64,000 nucleotides of DNA from Monodelphis domestica (GCF_027887165.1 NC_077227.1:351793207-351857206), one strand, 5' to 3'; counted from the stretch's first letter, positions 11,990 through 23,619 are shown. The notes: generated from the sequence alone by a model not told the origin. Translations and numbers: made by a program.

Positions 11990-12118
11990 TCTAATGATAC
12001 AAGCAAAACCCAGTGGAATTGTTCATTGGCTACAGGAGGGGGGAGGGAGGAGGGGGAAAGAACATGAATCACATAACTATGGGAAAATATTCTAAATTAA
12101 TTAATTAAATAAACTCAA
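11990..12118 (+). mobile_element. L1 3' terminus fragment
   Basis: The text 'caaaacccagtggaattgttcattggctac', a G-rich run and 'gaacatgaatcacataactatgg...ttaattaatta' match the 3' end of the L1 copy at 21588-22129. Only about 130 bp is present, so it is severely 5'-truncated. Confidence 0.8.
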
Positions 12119-12119
12119 G

Positions 12120-13225
12120 AAAACTCTCCTCTTAACTCCAGCTCCTAATCATCAATGCTCCTGGACATATTCCCACCTGAAGATACTCCAGGGTCATTTC
12201 AAGCTCAGCATGTCCAAAATGGAATATTTTGCTATATAACATGCTTCTCCCAATTTTGGAGGCAGCAGTGTTCTTCCAGGTATCTGGGTTTCAAACATCA
12301 TTGAGTCTTCTCTCTCATTCATTCTATGTTTTTGTCCAACTGATACCTCCAACAGACTCTACTAATGAATCTTTCAAGTCCCTCCCATTCCCTTTCCACT
12401 CCTGCGGTAACAGTGCCTATTCAAGGTCCTTACTACTGCTTGTTGATTACCTTTTATAGGATCACAGATTTAGACTTGGAAGGGTATTCAGAAGTCATTG
12501 ATTATAACCCCTCATTTTACAGATGAGAAAACAGAGGCATGGAGTGCTTATGTGACTTGTCCAGGGTCGTACAGTCAATATCAGAGGCAAGATTTGAATT
12601 CAGGTTTTCCTAACTTTAAATCTAGTATTCTATCTACTTACTTCACCTAGTTACTATCTCTTCTTTCATTGCATTCCCCATTCGAATGTAAGCTCCAAGA
12701 GGGCAGAGACTTATTTGCCTTTCTTTGTACCTCTTAGGACTTAGCACAATGCATAGTACACAATCAAGGTTGAAAAAATGCTTGTTGACTGCCTCCACTA
12801 TGCTTTTGATAAACTTTTAATAACTAGCTGCCATGTCTCCAGGCTCTCCCTCTCTAACATATCGTAGATACAGCTGCCAAAGTGATATTCCCAAAGAACA
12901 GTTTTGACCAGTCACTCTACTGCCTTTGAAGAGAAGGATAAAATACAAATCAAGGTCTGACCCTTAAGACCATCCATCATCTGGGTCCAACCTACCTTTC
13001 CATGCTTATTTTAGCATCCTATTCCTTTTAATGCGCTTTACGCTCCAGCCAAACTTCCTTCACTCTCTAGTTTCCATGAATTCAGAGGCAAGTCAAGCCA
13101 CACTTCTATGGCAAAATTTCTTTCTTCAAGGTTTAGGTCAGGTGTCATTTTCTCCAAGTAGCATTCCCAGATTCCCTTGAGAGCTGTTCTCCTCTCCTCA
13201 AAAGTTTCCATTTTTGTCTGGATCT
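12120..13225 (+). mobile_element. L2 copy with inserted old repeats
   Basis: The 12120-12458 part carries 'ctcagcatgtccaaaatgg' (late L2 ORF2). The 12800-13225 part carries 'gctgccaaagtgatattccc' and 'aaggtctgacccttaagaccatcc', the next part of L2 in the right order. Between them lie an L3-like piece (12460-12640) and an L2 3' end ('gggcagagacttatttgcc', 12660-12790). The reading frame is destroyed. Confidence 0.65.
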
Positions 13226-13261
13226 TTCCCTTACCTTTACTCTATTCTATAGGATGCCAGA

Positions 13262-13520
13262 AAATAAACCTCTCTTCTTTGCAGAGGTGGTGTTGTTGGG
13301 GTTATGAGTGTGAAATATTTCGTGTAATGCCATATTTGTTTGATGTATTTATTAGATTTTCCTGAAACACATTTCCTCTCCATTCCTTTTTTCTTTTTTT
13401 CTTCTGTTACAAGGGCTGGTTAAGTGGGTAGGAGATGGGGAAAGATATATTGGGGAAACAAAGGTATTAAAATGAATTACATCAATTTTGTAAATGTTCC
13501 CTAAAAACAGAGATGAAAAT
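13262..13520 (+). mobile_element. Retroelement 3'-tail fragment shared with 38120-38360
   Basis: The phrases 'ttctttgcagaggtggtg', 'gggctggttaagtgggtaggagatgggga' and 'tattggggaaacaaagg' align in order with similar text at 38120-38360. It looks like the 3' tail of a non-LTR element; the family is uncertain. Confidence 0.45.
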
Positions 13521-13744
13521 TTTCAGTTCTACATTACCACCTCTGGTCAAAATATCTTTCATCTATGAGGTGATTAATAGATGTTTATTTAGTCAAATTT
13601 GCTGCCTAGTTGTGAATTGAGGAAAAGGGCAGGCAAAAAAGGATGCAAATCACACCCTAGGCTGTAGCCACACCTGGGAAATACCTTCTTGACGATTGTT
13701 TTTCTTTTATCTCTTAAAGCCTGGCACACAGAAGACTTTATTAT

Positions 13745-13940
13745 TATTTTAAAACAAACCCTTCTCTTCTATCTTAGAATCAATACCGAGTATCTCTTGC
13801 AAGGCAGAAGAGTGGTAAGGGCTAGGCAACTGGGGTTAAGTGACTTTTCTAGGGTCGCACAGGAAGTGTCTGAGGCCACATTTGAACCTAACACCTCCCA
13901 TTTCCAGGCCTGGTTCTCTATCCACTCACTGAGCTGGCCT
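13745..13940 (-). mobile_element. Marsupial tRNA-derived SINE, minus orientation
   Basis: Reads from the tail ('ttctatcttagaatcaatacc') through 'ggggttaagtgacttttctagggtc' to the head ('tctatccactcactgagctggcc'). Confidence 0.88.
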
Positions 13941-14119
13941 AGAAGGCTCTTAATAAATGCTTGTGGATTTGATTTGATTTCATAGATGAGATCCTTTGAC
14001 TTCATCTGGGCCATCCAATTCAATGAACATTTAATATCAGGTGCCTCTTTGTTCAAGAAACTATGCTAGGTATCAGGGATATAGACTGATTATGTGATTT
14101 CATTGATATAGGGAACTGG

Positions 14120-14285
14120 GAGAAGAGCTAACTGCTTTTATTAAAGCAGAAGGGCACCTTCTCTGCAGTTATGTCTTAGGGAGTGGACATTGGGAGGTTA
14201 AGCTCACTCAGGGTCACATAGCCAGTAAGTGCCAAAGTAGGATTTGAACTCAAGTCTTCCTTGATCCAAGACCTGCTGTGCCAGA
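14120..14285 (-). repeat. MIR-type SINE fragment, minus orientation
   Basis: Contains 'ctcactcagggtcacatagccagtaagtgccaaagtagg' and 'gaactcaagtcttcct', the antisense of the MIR core. Confidence 0.6.
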
Positions 14286-15400
14286 GCATTGGGAATATAA
14301 AGGAAAAATGAAAAAACAATCCCTGCCCCGAAGGAGTTTACATTCTACTGACACCTGTCCCAGACTACAACAGCTTGGCCCTGCAATGTGCTCCACCCCA
14401 AAGGAGACTAAAGCCCCTTGGGCTTGGGATTTCTCCATCCTCTGGTCCTTCATTCCTCTCCCAACCCCCTTACCTCCCCCCATAGCCCACAGCTGTCTCT
14501 TTCCCAGGAAACCACAAATATTTTCCATGTGTCTCCCAGCTGCCAAAGCCCCTGAGCACAAATGGACGAAGTCAAAGGAATTGGAGTTTGTAGTGGAAGT
14601 GGAGGTGGGGGAAAGACAAAGCCACACAGCTGAGCTGTTTTCCCAGCTGCAGGGGAGACTGGAGGACTCCCTACCAGAGAAGATGATCACAAAGGGGAAG
14701 AGAGTGTCCACCTGGAAGTGAATAAATCAGGATATCCTCTGAGCTAAATCCCGGAATCAAGCCGCTGAGGGGTGGAGAGAGACTCTTCTAGAGAAACCAG
14801 GGCCCAGCCAGTCTTCATCTTTCATAAATCACTGAGACATATGTCCAAATTTGGAATTGCCATTGAGGAGCCAAGAGGGTCTTAGAAGCACGTGAAAGGA
14901 AACAGTTGCTTCCAAAGAAATGAGGGCCTCTGTGGTCCTCTTAACTCTTGCCCTATTCCCATTGATATCTTGGTCCTTTTCTGCAAAAGTGTCCTTCAGT
15001 CTGTTCCCAGGAGTCCCCCTCTTTCCCCCCTCCTCCAAATGCTGCCTACTACACAATTTAGAACTTGATTCTTCCCTACCACCAAAGCAGCCCTTTATCC
15101 GCAAGCGCATTGCAGTAAAAAGTAGGAAATCTCCATTAGGCCAGTGTCCAAACTGTGAAGGACAGAGTGGAACAAACACCTTGGCTATTCCTGAGCCTAG
15201 AGAGGATTGTGATCCTGCACTTTTTTTCTCCAGTTCTGAGCATCAGTGGCCCCATACACGTACACTTCCATTTCTTACCCCCCCACCTCGTACACTCCAG
15301 GTCAAAGACACCTAGTCTGAACCTTCCTTACCTTTCCCCCTTCCCCTTCACAGGTGCTTTCAATTGAGCAAAGGTTAATTTAGCAGGGCAGTACTATTCT
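14286..15400. other. No supported gene; overlapping chance frames
   Basis: Open frames of up to 153 codons occur on both strands (14250-14711 minus, 14278-14721 plus, 14920-15315 plus). They overlap in antisense, match no family and have no splice support. The 14920 frame starts with a hydrophobic stretch resembling a signal peptide, but what follows has no domain I recognise. It is close to the CpG island, so it could include untranslated or intronic sequence of a gene. Confidence 0.3.
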
Positions 15401-15401
15401 A

Positions 15402-15560
15402 TTGCAAATTAGCTGTGTGAACCTGGACAAGTACCTTATCTCTATGGGTCTATATTTCAGCTGTAAAATGGGAATATATTACTCTACTTACACTAATTAG
15501 CTCACAAGGATGGTACTCTTTGCTAAAACACACAGCGCGATGAAAATGTGAATTATTACA
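15402..15560 (+). repeat. MIR-type SINE
   Basis: 'ttagctgtgtgaacctggacaagtacc...cagctgtaaaatggg' is a typical MIR core. Confidence 0.65.
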
Positions 15561-15594
15561 GATGGATAAACTGAAGGGAAAATGACTTGCTCAA

Positions 15595-16450
15595 GGTCAC
15601 AAAGCCAAAAATTGGCGGCGAGAGGGACCCAAGTTTTTGTTACACTCTGCGTTGGAGAAAACGTCTTTCAAACTTCAATCTTCAGGGCCCCGATGCCCCT
15701 TCAAATCCCACCCCCACCCCCATCTTTTCTAATCGGCCAGTTTCGTCTGCAGCTGGGGATTGCGCCAATGCGCGGGTAGGGAGTTGGCGGAGCCACACCC
15801 AAGCCCGGCCCCTGTCCAGCTCCAGTTACTTCGGCCTCTGCCTTCCCTGGCGCTCGGCCTCCTTCTATCTGTTCTGGCACCCCCATCCCCGAGCCCCCCG
15901 GCCTTAGCTCGAATACACAAAGCCCCCCAAAGCAGAGACATACTCAATTAATTCTGGGATGGCAGGATCTGTGTACCCCCGGCCCGCCTGACCGGTGTGG
16001 GCTCCTTCGGTCTATCGGTGTCTCCCATGCCAGCTGTGGCTGGGCTCCCTCTGGTCGCTTTTCCCCTCCCCTCCTTCCCAATCCCCCAGCCCAAGCTCCC
16101 TTTCCAGCCTGGCAGGCTGACCACCTCCCACTCACCGAGAACTAAAGTCCTGTGAAGCAAAGGGAGCTCTCCAGGAGGCTGGGCTGAGAGCGTGGAGTGG
16201 GATCCTGCACAACACAGCACAGCAGAAGAGGAGAGGCCACCCGGACTGCGGCTCAGCTGTCCCCTAGCAGGCTCCCCAGTCGCCTCCGCCTCCTCTCAGG
16301 CTCCCACCCCCACCCCGGCAGCGGCCACGTGCTCCAGAATCAGCCAATCCCAACCAAGACCCTCGGCCCTCCCCCACCTCTTCGCCGGAGTTGCCCAGAG
16401 TTAGCCCTTCTGTCCAGCCGGAGTTTGGGGCAGGAGATTAGAGATCCGGG
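15595..16450. promoter_or_regulatory. CpG island, candidate promoter
   Basis: This is the only markedly GC- and CpG-rich block in the window, with several dozen CpG sites in about 850 bp while the flanks have very few. It contains a CACGTG E-box near 16327 and no TATA box. CpG islands of this size usually mark gene promoters. A perfect splice donor on the minus strand (TCTCG|GTGAGT, 16136) suggests a first exon transcribed leftward, but a divergent or + strand transcript is possible. No coding sequence is recognisable. Confidence 0.65.
16136..16400 (-). other. Candidate non-coding first exon, minus strand
   Basis: The minus strand shows a consensus splice donor GTGAGTGGG right after 'CTTTAGTTCTCG', inside the CpG island. 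The transcription start is unknown, so the upper boundary is arbitrary. If real, it could splice to the small ATG-containing exon at 6155-6188. That link is inference only. Confidence 0.3.
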
Positions 16451-16799
16451 CTAATGTTGTTTATGCGCCCCAGGGTTTCCGTTATTCACTCTTTCCCCAT
16501 CTGGTAACACTGTCTCATAAAACATGAGGCCATACAGGTAGCCATACAGATTTTTTAAAAAATCCAAATTGAAAGATTACCTGATTGTGACAAGGTTCAC
16601 CCAATGTTCCTGTTAAAGAGTGTTGCAGCTAATTGCAATTACCTCTGGAAAACTACAGTGTTTGAGGGAACTTCATTAACACCTACACTGGAAAAAAAAC
16701 CGAGTTTGGTTGCAAATGGATGAAAAAAATGAAAAAAAAACATATTGCTCAAGCTTAAGGCATAAATTTGATCAGGAGATCTTTTGAATTAATCCGGTA

Positions 16800-17005
16800 A
16801 TGTCCAGTCGTTTCAGTCGTGTATGACTCTATGTGGACCCATTTGGGATTTTCTTGCCTTTTCCTTCACCTCATTTTACAGATTAGGGAACTCAGGCAGT
16901 GTTAAAGGACTTGCCTGGGATCACAAAGTCAGTAGTGTCTGAAGCCAAATTTTAACTCCCATCTCTCTGACTCCAGGCTCTGCTTTCTATCCACTGGTCA
17001 CCTTG
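16800..17005 (-). mobile_element. MAR1-type CORE-SINE, minus orientation
   Basis: Contains 'tcgtttcagtcgtgtatgactc', 'acccatttgggattttcttg', 'gacttgcctgggatcacaaagtcagtagtgtctgaagcc' and 'tctatccactggtcacctt', in the order expected for the reverse complement of this marsupial SINE. Confidence 0.8.
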
Positions 17006-17084
17006 CTAGTCCAGTCCATTATTAGATAGGGTTTTAAGGCTGGAAGATATATTAAATGTAATTTATTCCAAACTTTTCATTTTA

Positions 17085-17700
17085 AGAGTCAAGTCAAATC
17101 AGCAGGCATTTTCAAAGTGCCTACTATATGCCAGACTCTTGCTAAACTGGGAATCCAAAGAAAGAAAAAATAGTTCCTGTCCTCAGGGAGACAATATGCA
17201 AATGACTATGTACGAGCATGATCTAGACAAGAGAAATTGAAGAGAATCAGAAGGGGAAGACACTAGAATTATGAGGGTCTAGGAAGGGCTTCTTGCAGAA
17301 AATGGAGTTTTAGTTGAACCCTGAAGGAAGCCAGAAACCAGAGATGAGTAAGGACAGAATTTTAGGCAGGAGTTGGGAGATGGAGTGTCTTGTGGCCAGA
17401 GTCACTGGATAACAGAGTATGTGAATGGGAGTAAAGTGCAAGTAGACTGGAAATGTAGGAAGGGCCCAGATTATTTAAAATTTGACTCTTGGAGGAAACA
17501 AAGAGTCACTAGAGTTTATTGAATAGGAGATGCCATATTGGACCTGAGCTTTAGAAAGATCATGTTGCTCAGGTAGCAACCTGAGTGGAGAATAGGCTGT
17601 CTGGGGAGAGACTTGACACAGGAAGACCATCCAGAAAGGTATTGCAAGAATCTAGGCATGAAATAATGAAAGCCTGTATCAGAGTTGGTTAGAGAAAAGA
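17085..17700 (-). mobile_element. L2 copy, minus orientation
   Basis: A long L2 antisense segment: 'tgcctactatatgccagactcttgctaaactggg', 'ttgaaccctgaaggaagccag', 'agactggaaatgtaggaagggccc' and 'agaaaggtattgcaagaatctaggcatgaaataatg'. It ends at a G9-10 run near 17702. Confidence 0.65.
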
Positions 17701-17739
17701 GGGGGGGGGGAAGGGATTATGAGAGATGTTGCAAAGTTT

Positions 17740-18290
17740 GAATATAAAGGACTTGCCAATAGATCAGAAAATTTCCATTTTCCTTTCCCAACAAGTCTTG
17801 TAGGATCTTTCTCTCCACAATGTTAACAGAGCCAAGGACTCTCTATAATCTCCCTTCTCTGTCACATCTTTGTTCTTCCTTTGCTCTTTTCTTGCTCCAA
17901 CCTCATAAATTCAGACATTCAGAATCTTTTCATATACTCTATGTACTTATATACTGAGGGTGGGAATAGACAGTGATAACCTATTTTTCCATATTCCAAT
18001 TAGGAATCATAGTATTTTAGAGCTGGGAGATACTTCCCTTAGATCTTTCTTGCTCTAATCCAAGAATCTAGTCCAAGATTTTCTAATTACCAGTCTCCAA
18101 CAAATTCTTTTTCCCACTTCTCAATAGTGTTAATATCAAAAGGCCCCTCCTTAAAAGCGATTAACTTAAAAAACAAACTCACTTTTCTGCTGCAGGAGAG
18201 CATATTGTTGTTTCTGATAGGAAGTATGGGTGTATGGGGCCTTCAAACATCTCTAGTTTGGGGGCTTGCCAAGCCCTTTTAAGGGCTGCT
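17740..18290. other. Non-coding stretch, nothing recognised
   Basis: No repeat family or exon supported. Confidence 0.4.
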
Positions 18291-18299
18291 TATTTACCT

Positions 18300-18515
18300 T
18301 TGGTGTCCACCTTCCACCCAACTATGTGTAGCCACTAACCCTATTAACCATCTCAAAAGATGGACTTTTGTCTTGCTACTGGACTTTAATGATTCTGGAA
18401 GAGATGGTGAGGTTGATGACTTTGTGCAACTTTGCCTCACTTAAATCCAATTCATGCCCAAGTTAAGATGCTACTCCATGATGTCATAGGTCTTCTTTGA
18501 AAATGGAGGACAAAT
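18300..18515 (+). mobile_element. RTE-tail-type retroposon fragment
   Basis: 'tcttgctactggactttaatgattctggaagag', 'caactttgcctcacttaaatccaattca' and 'gatgtcataggtcttctttgaaaatgg' match the copy at 43640-44010. The L1 at 18516 is inserted in its last bases. The family name (RTE/BovB-like tail) is from memory and uncertain. Confidence 0.55.
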
Positions 18516-20169
18516 TACTGAATTAGAAAAAATCACAACAAAGTTCATTTGAAAGAACAAAAGATCAAGGATATCTAGGGAAACAATGAAAAAAATGCAA
18601 AGGAAGGTGGTACAGGCTAAGAGACAGAAAGGAGGATCAGTGGAATAGACTTGGGGTAAGTGACCTCAGCAAGACAGTCTATGACAAACCCAAAGAGCTC
18701 AGCTTTTGGGACAAAAATCCACTATTCAACAAAAACTGCTAGGAAAATTGGAAGACAGTGTGGAAGAGATTAGGTTTGGATCAACACCTCATACCCTACA
18801 CCAAGATAAACTCAATGGGTGAGTGACTTGAACATAAAGAAGGAAACTATAAGTAAACTAGGTGAACACAGAATAGTATACATGTCAGACCTTTGGGAAA
18901 GGAAAGATTTTAAAACCAAGCAAGACTTAGAAAAAATAACAAAATGTAAAATAAATAATTGATTACATCAAATTAAAACTTTTTTGTACAAACAAAACCA
19001 ATGTAACCAAAATTAGAAGGGAAGTAACAACTTGGGAAACAATCTTCATAACAAAAACCTCTGACAAAGGTCTAATTACTCAAATTTACAAAAAGCTAAA
19101 TCAATTGTACAAAAAATCAAGCCATTCTCCAACTGATAAATGGGCAAGGGACATGAATAGGCAATTTTCAAAGAAATCAAAACTATTAATAAGCACATGA
19201 AAAATTGTTCTAAATCTCTTATAATCAGAGAGATGCAAATTAAAACAACTCTGAGATATCACCTCAGCACACCTAGCAGATTGGCTAACATGACAGCTAT
19301 GGAAAGTAATGAATGCTGAAGGGGATGTGGCAAAGTTGAGACATCAATTCATTGCTGGTGGAGTTGTGAATTGATCCCACCATTCTGGAGGGCAATTTGG
19401 AACTATGCCCAAAGGGCATTAAAAGACTGTCTTCCCTTTGATCCAGCCATAGCACTGCTGGGTCTGTACCCCAAAGAGATAATAAGGAAAGAGAAATATA
19501 CAAAAATATTCATAGCTGTGCTCTTTGTGGTGGCAAAAAATTGGAAAATGAGGGGATGCCCTTCAACTGAGGAATGGCTGAACAAATTGTGGTATATGTT
19601 GGTGATGGAATATCATTGTGCTCAAAGGAATAATAAAGCGGAGGAATTCTATGGGGACTGGAACAACCTCTAGGAATTGATGCAGAGTGAGAGGAGCAGA
19701 ACCAGGAAAACATTGTACACAGAGACTGATACACTGTGGTACAATTGAATGTAATGGACTTTTCCATTCCTGGCAATGCAGTGAACATGAACAACAGGAA
19801 GGGATCTATGAGAAAGGATACTATCCACATTCAGAGGAAAAACTGTGGGAGTAAAAACACCAAAGAAAAACAACTGCTTGATTACATAGAGGGGGATATG
19901 ATTGGGGATTTGGACACTAAAGGAATATCCTAGTGCAAACATCAACAGCATGGAAATAGGTTCTGATCAAGGATACATGTAATACCCAGAGGAATTATGC
20001 TTTGGCTATGGGAGGGGTAGGGGGAGTGGAGGGAGGAATAGAATATGATTTTTGTAACCGAGGAATAATGTTTGAAATTGACCAAATAAAATTTAAAAAT
20101 TTTTGTTAAAATAAATTAAAATAATAAAATAATAAAAAAATTTGTTATTCAACAAAAAAAAGAAAGAAA
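18516..20169 (+). mobile_element. 5'-truncated L1 with 17-bp target duplication
   Basis: The element is bounded by the direct repeat GAAAATGGAGGACAAAT at 18499-18515 and 20170-20186. It holds the last third of ORF2 and a 3' UTR ending in A-rich repeats (AATAAAA units, then AAAGAAAGAAAG). This is a classic 5'-truncated target-primed insertion. Its 3' half closely matches the L1 copies at 21588 (+) and 25113 (-), so one L1 family was active here several times. Confidence 0.92.
18540..19673 (+). pseudogene. L1 ORF2 C-terminal remnant
   Basis: A broken ORF2 3' coding region. The longest open piece (about 19371-19673) encodes the conserved L1 ORF2 C-terminus, with 'PFWRAIWNYA', 'FDPAIALLGLYPKE' and 'EEWLNKLWYMLVMEY'. 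Upstream segments continue the same protein in other frames with stops (for example around 18840-19300), so frameshifts and stops have accumulated. There is no reverse transcriptase core and no possible activity. Confidence 0.85.
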
Positions 20170-20186
20170 GAAAATGGAGGACAAAT

Positions 20187-20925
20187 AATAGTTTCTAGTA
20201 CTAGCTCCTTCATTCTGGCTGATGTCTATTGTTCACTCTCAGAATGTGAACAACTGGTTAAGAAGATAACATTTGACAATGGGATTTGAATTTCTATGCC
20301 ATGGCTTAAATTATCAGAAAGATTATCTCTTTGGTAGAGATGGAAGATATATAATAACAAGGACTGGTAAAAATCCATTTGCATGGAGTCTTGCTAATCT
20401 CAATAAAAAGAGTAGGATTCCTATAAATTCCTGTATATAAAGGGAACCCTTCTTGATCCCAGATAGTTTTGTAAATAAAATTCAAAAGCTCCACCTCATA
20501 TCATGAACTTTGAAGATAGGAGTATGGTGAAATTCCAGTGAATTGCTAAAATATTCATCACAGAAGAACCAAAGATTATTTTTTTAATCACCAAAACTGA
20601 AAATGAGGTCATTGAAATCGTGAAATTTTTTGGTTTCTTTGTCTTTGTATTCCCAGTGTCTGACACTGTCTTTGCCTCTATTTGTCACTGAATAAATATT
20701 TGTTCAATTAAATTGAGAGAAAACTAACTATATCAATGGAGTAAGAAATTATTGATAGTAGTTGCAATGTAGGAAAAATTACAGAGATGAACAGAAATTA
20801 ATGGGAGATAAAAATCCAAGAAAGATGCCAGCTGTCAAAAACAAACAAACCAAAACCCTTGGTTTGAAAGAGGATAAAAAAATAAAAATTTAAAGAAAAA
20901 ATTAAAAAAAAGAAAGGATGAAAAT
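20187..20925. other. AT-rich non-coding stretch
   Basis: No gene or clear repeat. Short A-rich runs lie at 20820-20920. Confidence 0.4.
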
Positions 20926-20929
20926 CTTA

Positions 20930-21240
20930 ATATATATCAAAATATTTATAAAAGCACATTTTAGAGTAGCAAAGTATAGGAAACAAAGTAGATGTCCATT
21001 GATCAGGAAACTGCTTCATTAACAGTAACACATGAATGTATTATAATATTACTGTGCCATAAACAGTGATGAAAAGGAATAAAACAAGAACACATGGGAA
21101 AACATAAGAATTTATAAAAACTGAAGTATGTAGTACAAAGAAAATAATGTAAACAAAGACTATAATGATGTAAACAGAATGAACAATAACCACAAAAATT
21201 AAAAATGAATGCTATATAAATAATTATAAGAACCAAGGGC
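20930..21240 (+). mobile_element. Old L1 3' fragment
   Basis: 'tagtagcaaagtataggaaacaaagtagatgtcc'-like text, then 'attactgtgccataaacagtgatg' and 'gaacacatgggaaaacataag'. This is the same region of L1 as in 37500-37800 but more decayed. Confidence 0.6.
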
Positions 21241-21244
21241 AGAG

Positions 21245-22243
21245 TAGAGTCAAGATAGTAGAGACAAGACAGGGTCCTGCCTGATTTCCACTAACTTCCT
21301 CTCCAAACAGCTTTAAAATAATGCCACAAAATGTATTCTGGAGCAGCAGAACTCACAAAAAAAAAAGAAGTGAAACAATTTTCCAGATCAAGACAACTTA
21401 AAGGGTTCGAAGGAAGATGTGTCCCCACATGGTGAGAGTAGAGTACAGACTAGTGTGCCAGTGCCTGGCCCTGGCTCAACAAGCCAGTGAGGACCTTGGG
21501 AGTGGCTAAATTAGCAATAATAGCTTCCAGAGCTCTCAGACCACAGATGGGAAGGGGATTGAACAACTGGTTAAAAAGGGATTAAAATGAACTGGAGGAA
21601 TTCCATGTGAACTGGAACAATCTCCAGGAATTGATGCAGAATGAAAGGAGCAGAACCAGGAGAACATTATACACATAGATGGGTACACTGTGGCAAAACT
21701 GAATATAATAGACTTCTCTACTAGCAACAATGCAATAGGACAATCCAGAGGAATTTATGGGAAAGAATTCCATCCACATCCAGAGAAAGAACTGTGGGAG
21801 TAGAAACACAGAAGAAAAACAACTGCTTGATCACATGGTTCAGTGGAGATATGATTAGGGATGTAGACTCTAAACAATCACAGTAGTGCAAATACTAATA
21901 CTATGGAAATAGGTCTTGATTAATGACACATGTAAAATCCAGTGGAATTACTCATTGGCTACGGGAGTGGGGGTGTAAGAAGGGGAGGGAAAGAACATGA
22001 ATCATGTAACCATGGAAAAATATTCTAAATTAATTAATTAATTTATAGATAATATTATTATTATAATAAATTAAATAATTAATTAAACAATTAAATAAAT
22101 TAAATTAAATTAACTTTTTTTTAAAAGAGAAAGGGATTAAAAGAGTTATTTTGCTGGCACTGGGCATAGAACTCTATTGCATTGCCCAGATCAAGGCTAC
22201 AGTCCTAGGTCTCAGTCCCAGGGCAAGAGGGAACACTAACACA
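21245..22243 (+). mobile_element. L1 5' UTR fragment, interrupted
   Basis: 'agcagaactcacaaaaaaaaaagaag', 'acaattttccagatcaagacaactta' and 'gattgaacaactggttaaaaaggg' look like the 5' UTR of a marsupial L1. It is split by an L1 3' end (21588-22129) and continues from 22130 until an LTR begins at 22244. The family assignment is from memory. Confidence 0.5.
21588..22129 (+). mobile_element. Short 5'-truncated L1 inside L1 5' UTR
   Basis: Flanked by the 13-bp direct repeat AAAGGGATTAAAA at 21575-21587 and 22130-22142. The body is only the L1 3' UTR plus the last coding bases. It ends in a long TTAA/TAAAT-rich tail (22024-22115), which is itself an unstable simple repeat. Confidence 0.9.
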
Positions 22244-22831
22244 TGTGTCAACTAGAAAAAACACAGAACTATTAAATAGTCAAAATCACTCTTTAATTAA
22301 GGGAATAAGGGGTTCAGCGCTAACAGGTTCCAACAACAGAGCTGCTCCCCGAGACTGCAGAGTCTGGACTCCCTGGTCACTTAACTCTGGGAGTGCCACC
22401 GACTCAGGATGGACTCCGAGGAACAAAAGAATTTGGGGAACCTGTATACCACTATAGATGACCTGGGGGCTTAGAGTAAGAGGGACAGTTGATTGACATT
22501 ACAATGGTAAGAAAGGAAAATGAGGAGTTCCAGACAGGAATAACAGTAAAGGGGCTGATGCCCTACAATGGACACAAAAGGGAAAGACTCAGCCTAGCTC
22601 TGGGCTGTCTTGGTAATGGACCTTAGCCTAGGGGGAGAAACCATTGGTATAAAAGGGATACTTAACATTGGATGGCATTAGTTGCTCCCACCCAAACTAC
22701 CAGGATGTCCATTGTCTGGTGAAGTGGGACCTTCCCTCAGGGGGAAACCTCTCCTGTGACAAGGTCAAAACCTGGGGTTTATACCCTCAAACTAAATAAA
22801 CTGGGGATTTCTAGATTTCCATGTTGACACA
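22244..22831 (-). mobile_element. LTR of a minus-strand retrovirus
   Basis: The 588-bp block has perfect 9-bp inverted ends, TGTGTCAAC and GTTGACACA. Just to its right the minus strand reads 'ccaaaaggggtg' before the LTR start, a plausible polypurine tract, so it looks like the 3' LTR of a minus-oriented provirus extending rightward. ATTAAA near its end on the minus strand could be the poly(A) signal. A TATAAAA on the + strand (22651) leaves orientation open. Flanking CACA/CACC is an imperfect 4-bp duplication. No partner LTR is visible. Confidence 0.7.
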
Positions 22832-23153
22832 CACCCCTTTTGGTGAAGACCCAGCATTGCTGACCAAACATGGACAAATGAATAATGCTATATGGGATTG
22901 GACTCCATCCCTAATGGTGGGAAAATCTAGGGATACAGGTACTGGTGATTGGCATTTGGGGGCATTCCCCAATTGAGCCAGAAAGGCAGGTAGTCTGCCT
23001 TTGGAAAAAACTAACAATCAAAACACTACTCCATTTCCCCAAAGTCTTTAAGTCTCTCCAATTCAGTGGGTCCTGATATGATGCCTTCAGCCTCTTCTCT
23101 CATAAACTTCTGTCCTCCTGCAGGCTCCTCCTTTGTACTAGACCTGTTTCTTT
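22832..23153 (-). other. Probable internal tail of the disrupted minus-strand retrovirus
   Basis: This segment lies between the LTR and the younger provirus. Its last bases (CTTT) are the target site of that provirus, so it was once continuous with 32592 onward. No open frame is recognisable. Confidence 0.4.
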
Positions 23154-23617
23154 TGAAGTACCCCCAAAAGACCAAAGATGGGAAAATTACCCCTGTCTGC
23201 ATTTTTAGGGGACAGACCTAGTTTCCCTTCCCTCCAGGAGATCAAACTGTTTAGGCAGATAACAAACTGGTTTCTGCTTAGCTGGGGGGGGGGGCAGTAG
23301 ACAAAAGAGGAATTTCAAGGGCCAGCGAACTAACATTTGGCTAAGTGAAGATAAACACTCCTTGGATAACAGCCCCCTCATAAATCTAAGAATTGTCCCC
23401 CCATCTTAGACCCCACATTCCTGTGTTAAGGTTTGTTTGTTAGATAAGAACTCTGTAATGTATATAATCTGATCCTTAATGTCAAACCGATGCAGTTTTC
23501 TGTCAGGGAATTCTGCCCCAGCTGGTAGATTCTTTATTTCTCTCTTTCATTAATAAATTATCGTTCCAATAATTGAATTCTAGGTGTTTGAACTCATTTG
23601 TGAAGTGTCCCACTTCA
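23154..23617 (+). repeat. 5' LTR of the provirus
   Basis: Starts TGAAGTACCC and ends CCCACTTCA. AATAAA-type signals lie in 'cattaataaattatcg' about 60 bp before the end. It matches the 3' LTR along its whole length. Differences include a G-run of different length and 'tcaaggaatat'-type bases present only in the 3' copy. Confidence 0.95.
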
Positions 23618-23619
23618 GT

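Noticed and set aside
14250..15315. Overlapping frames of 116-153 codons on both strands, one with a signal-like start
   Set aside because: They are antisense to one another, match no known family, have no splice context and no coding bias I can see.
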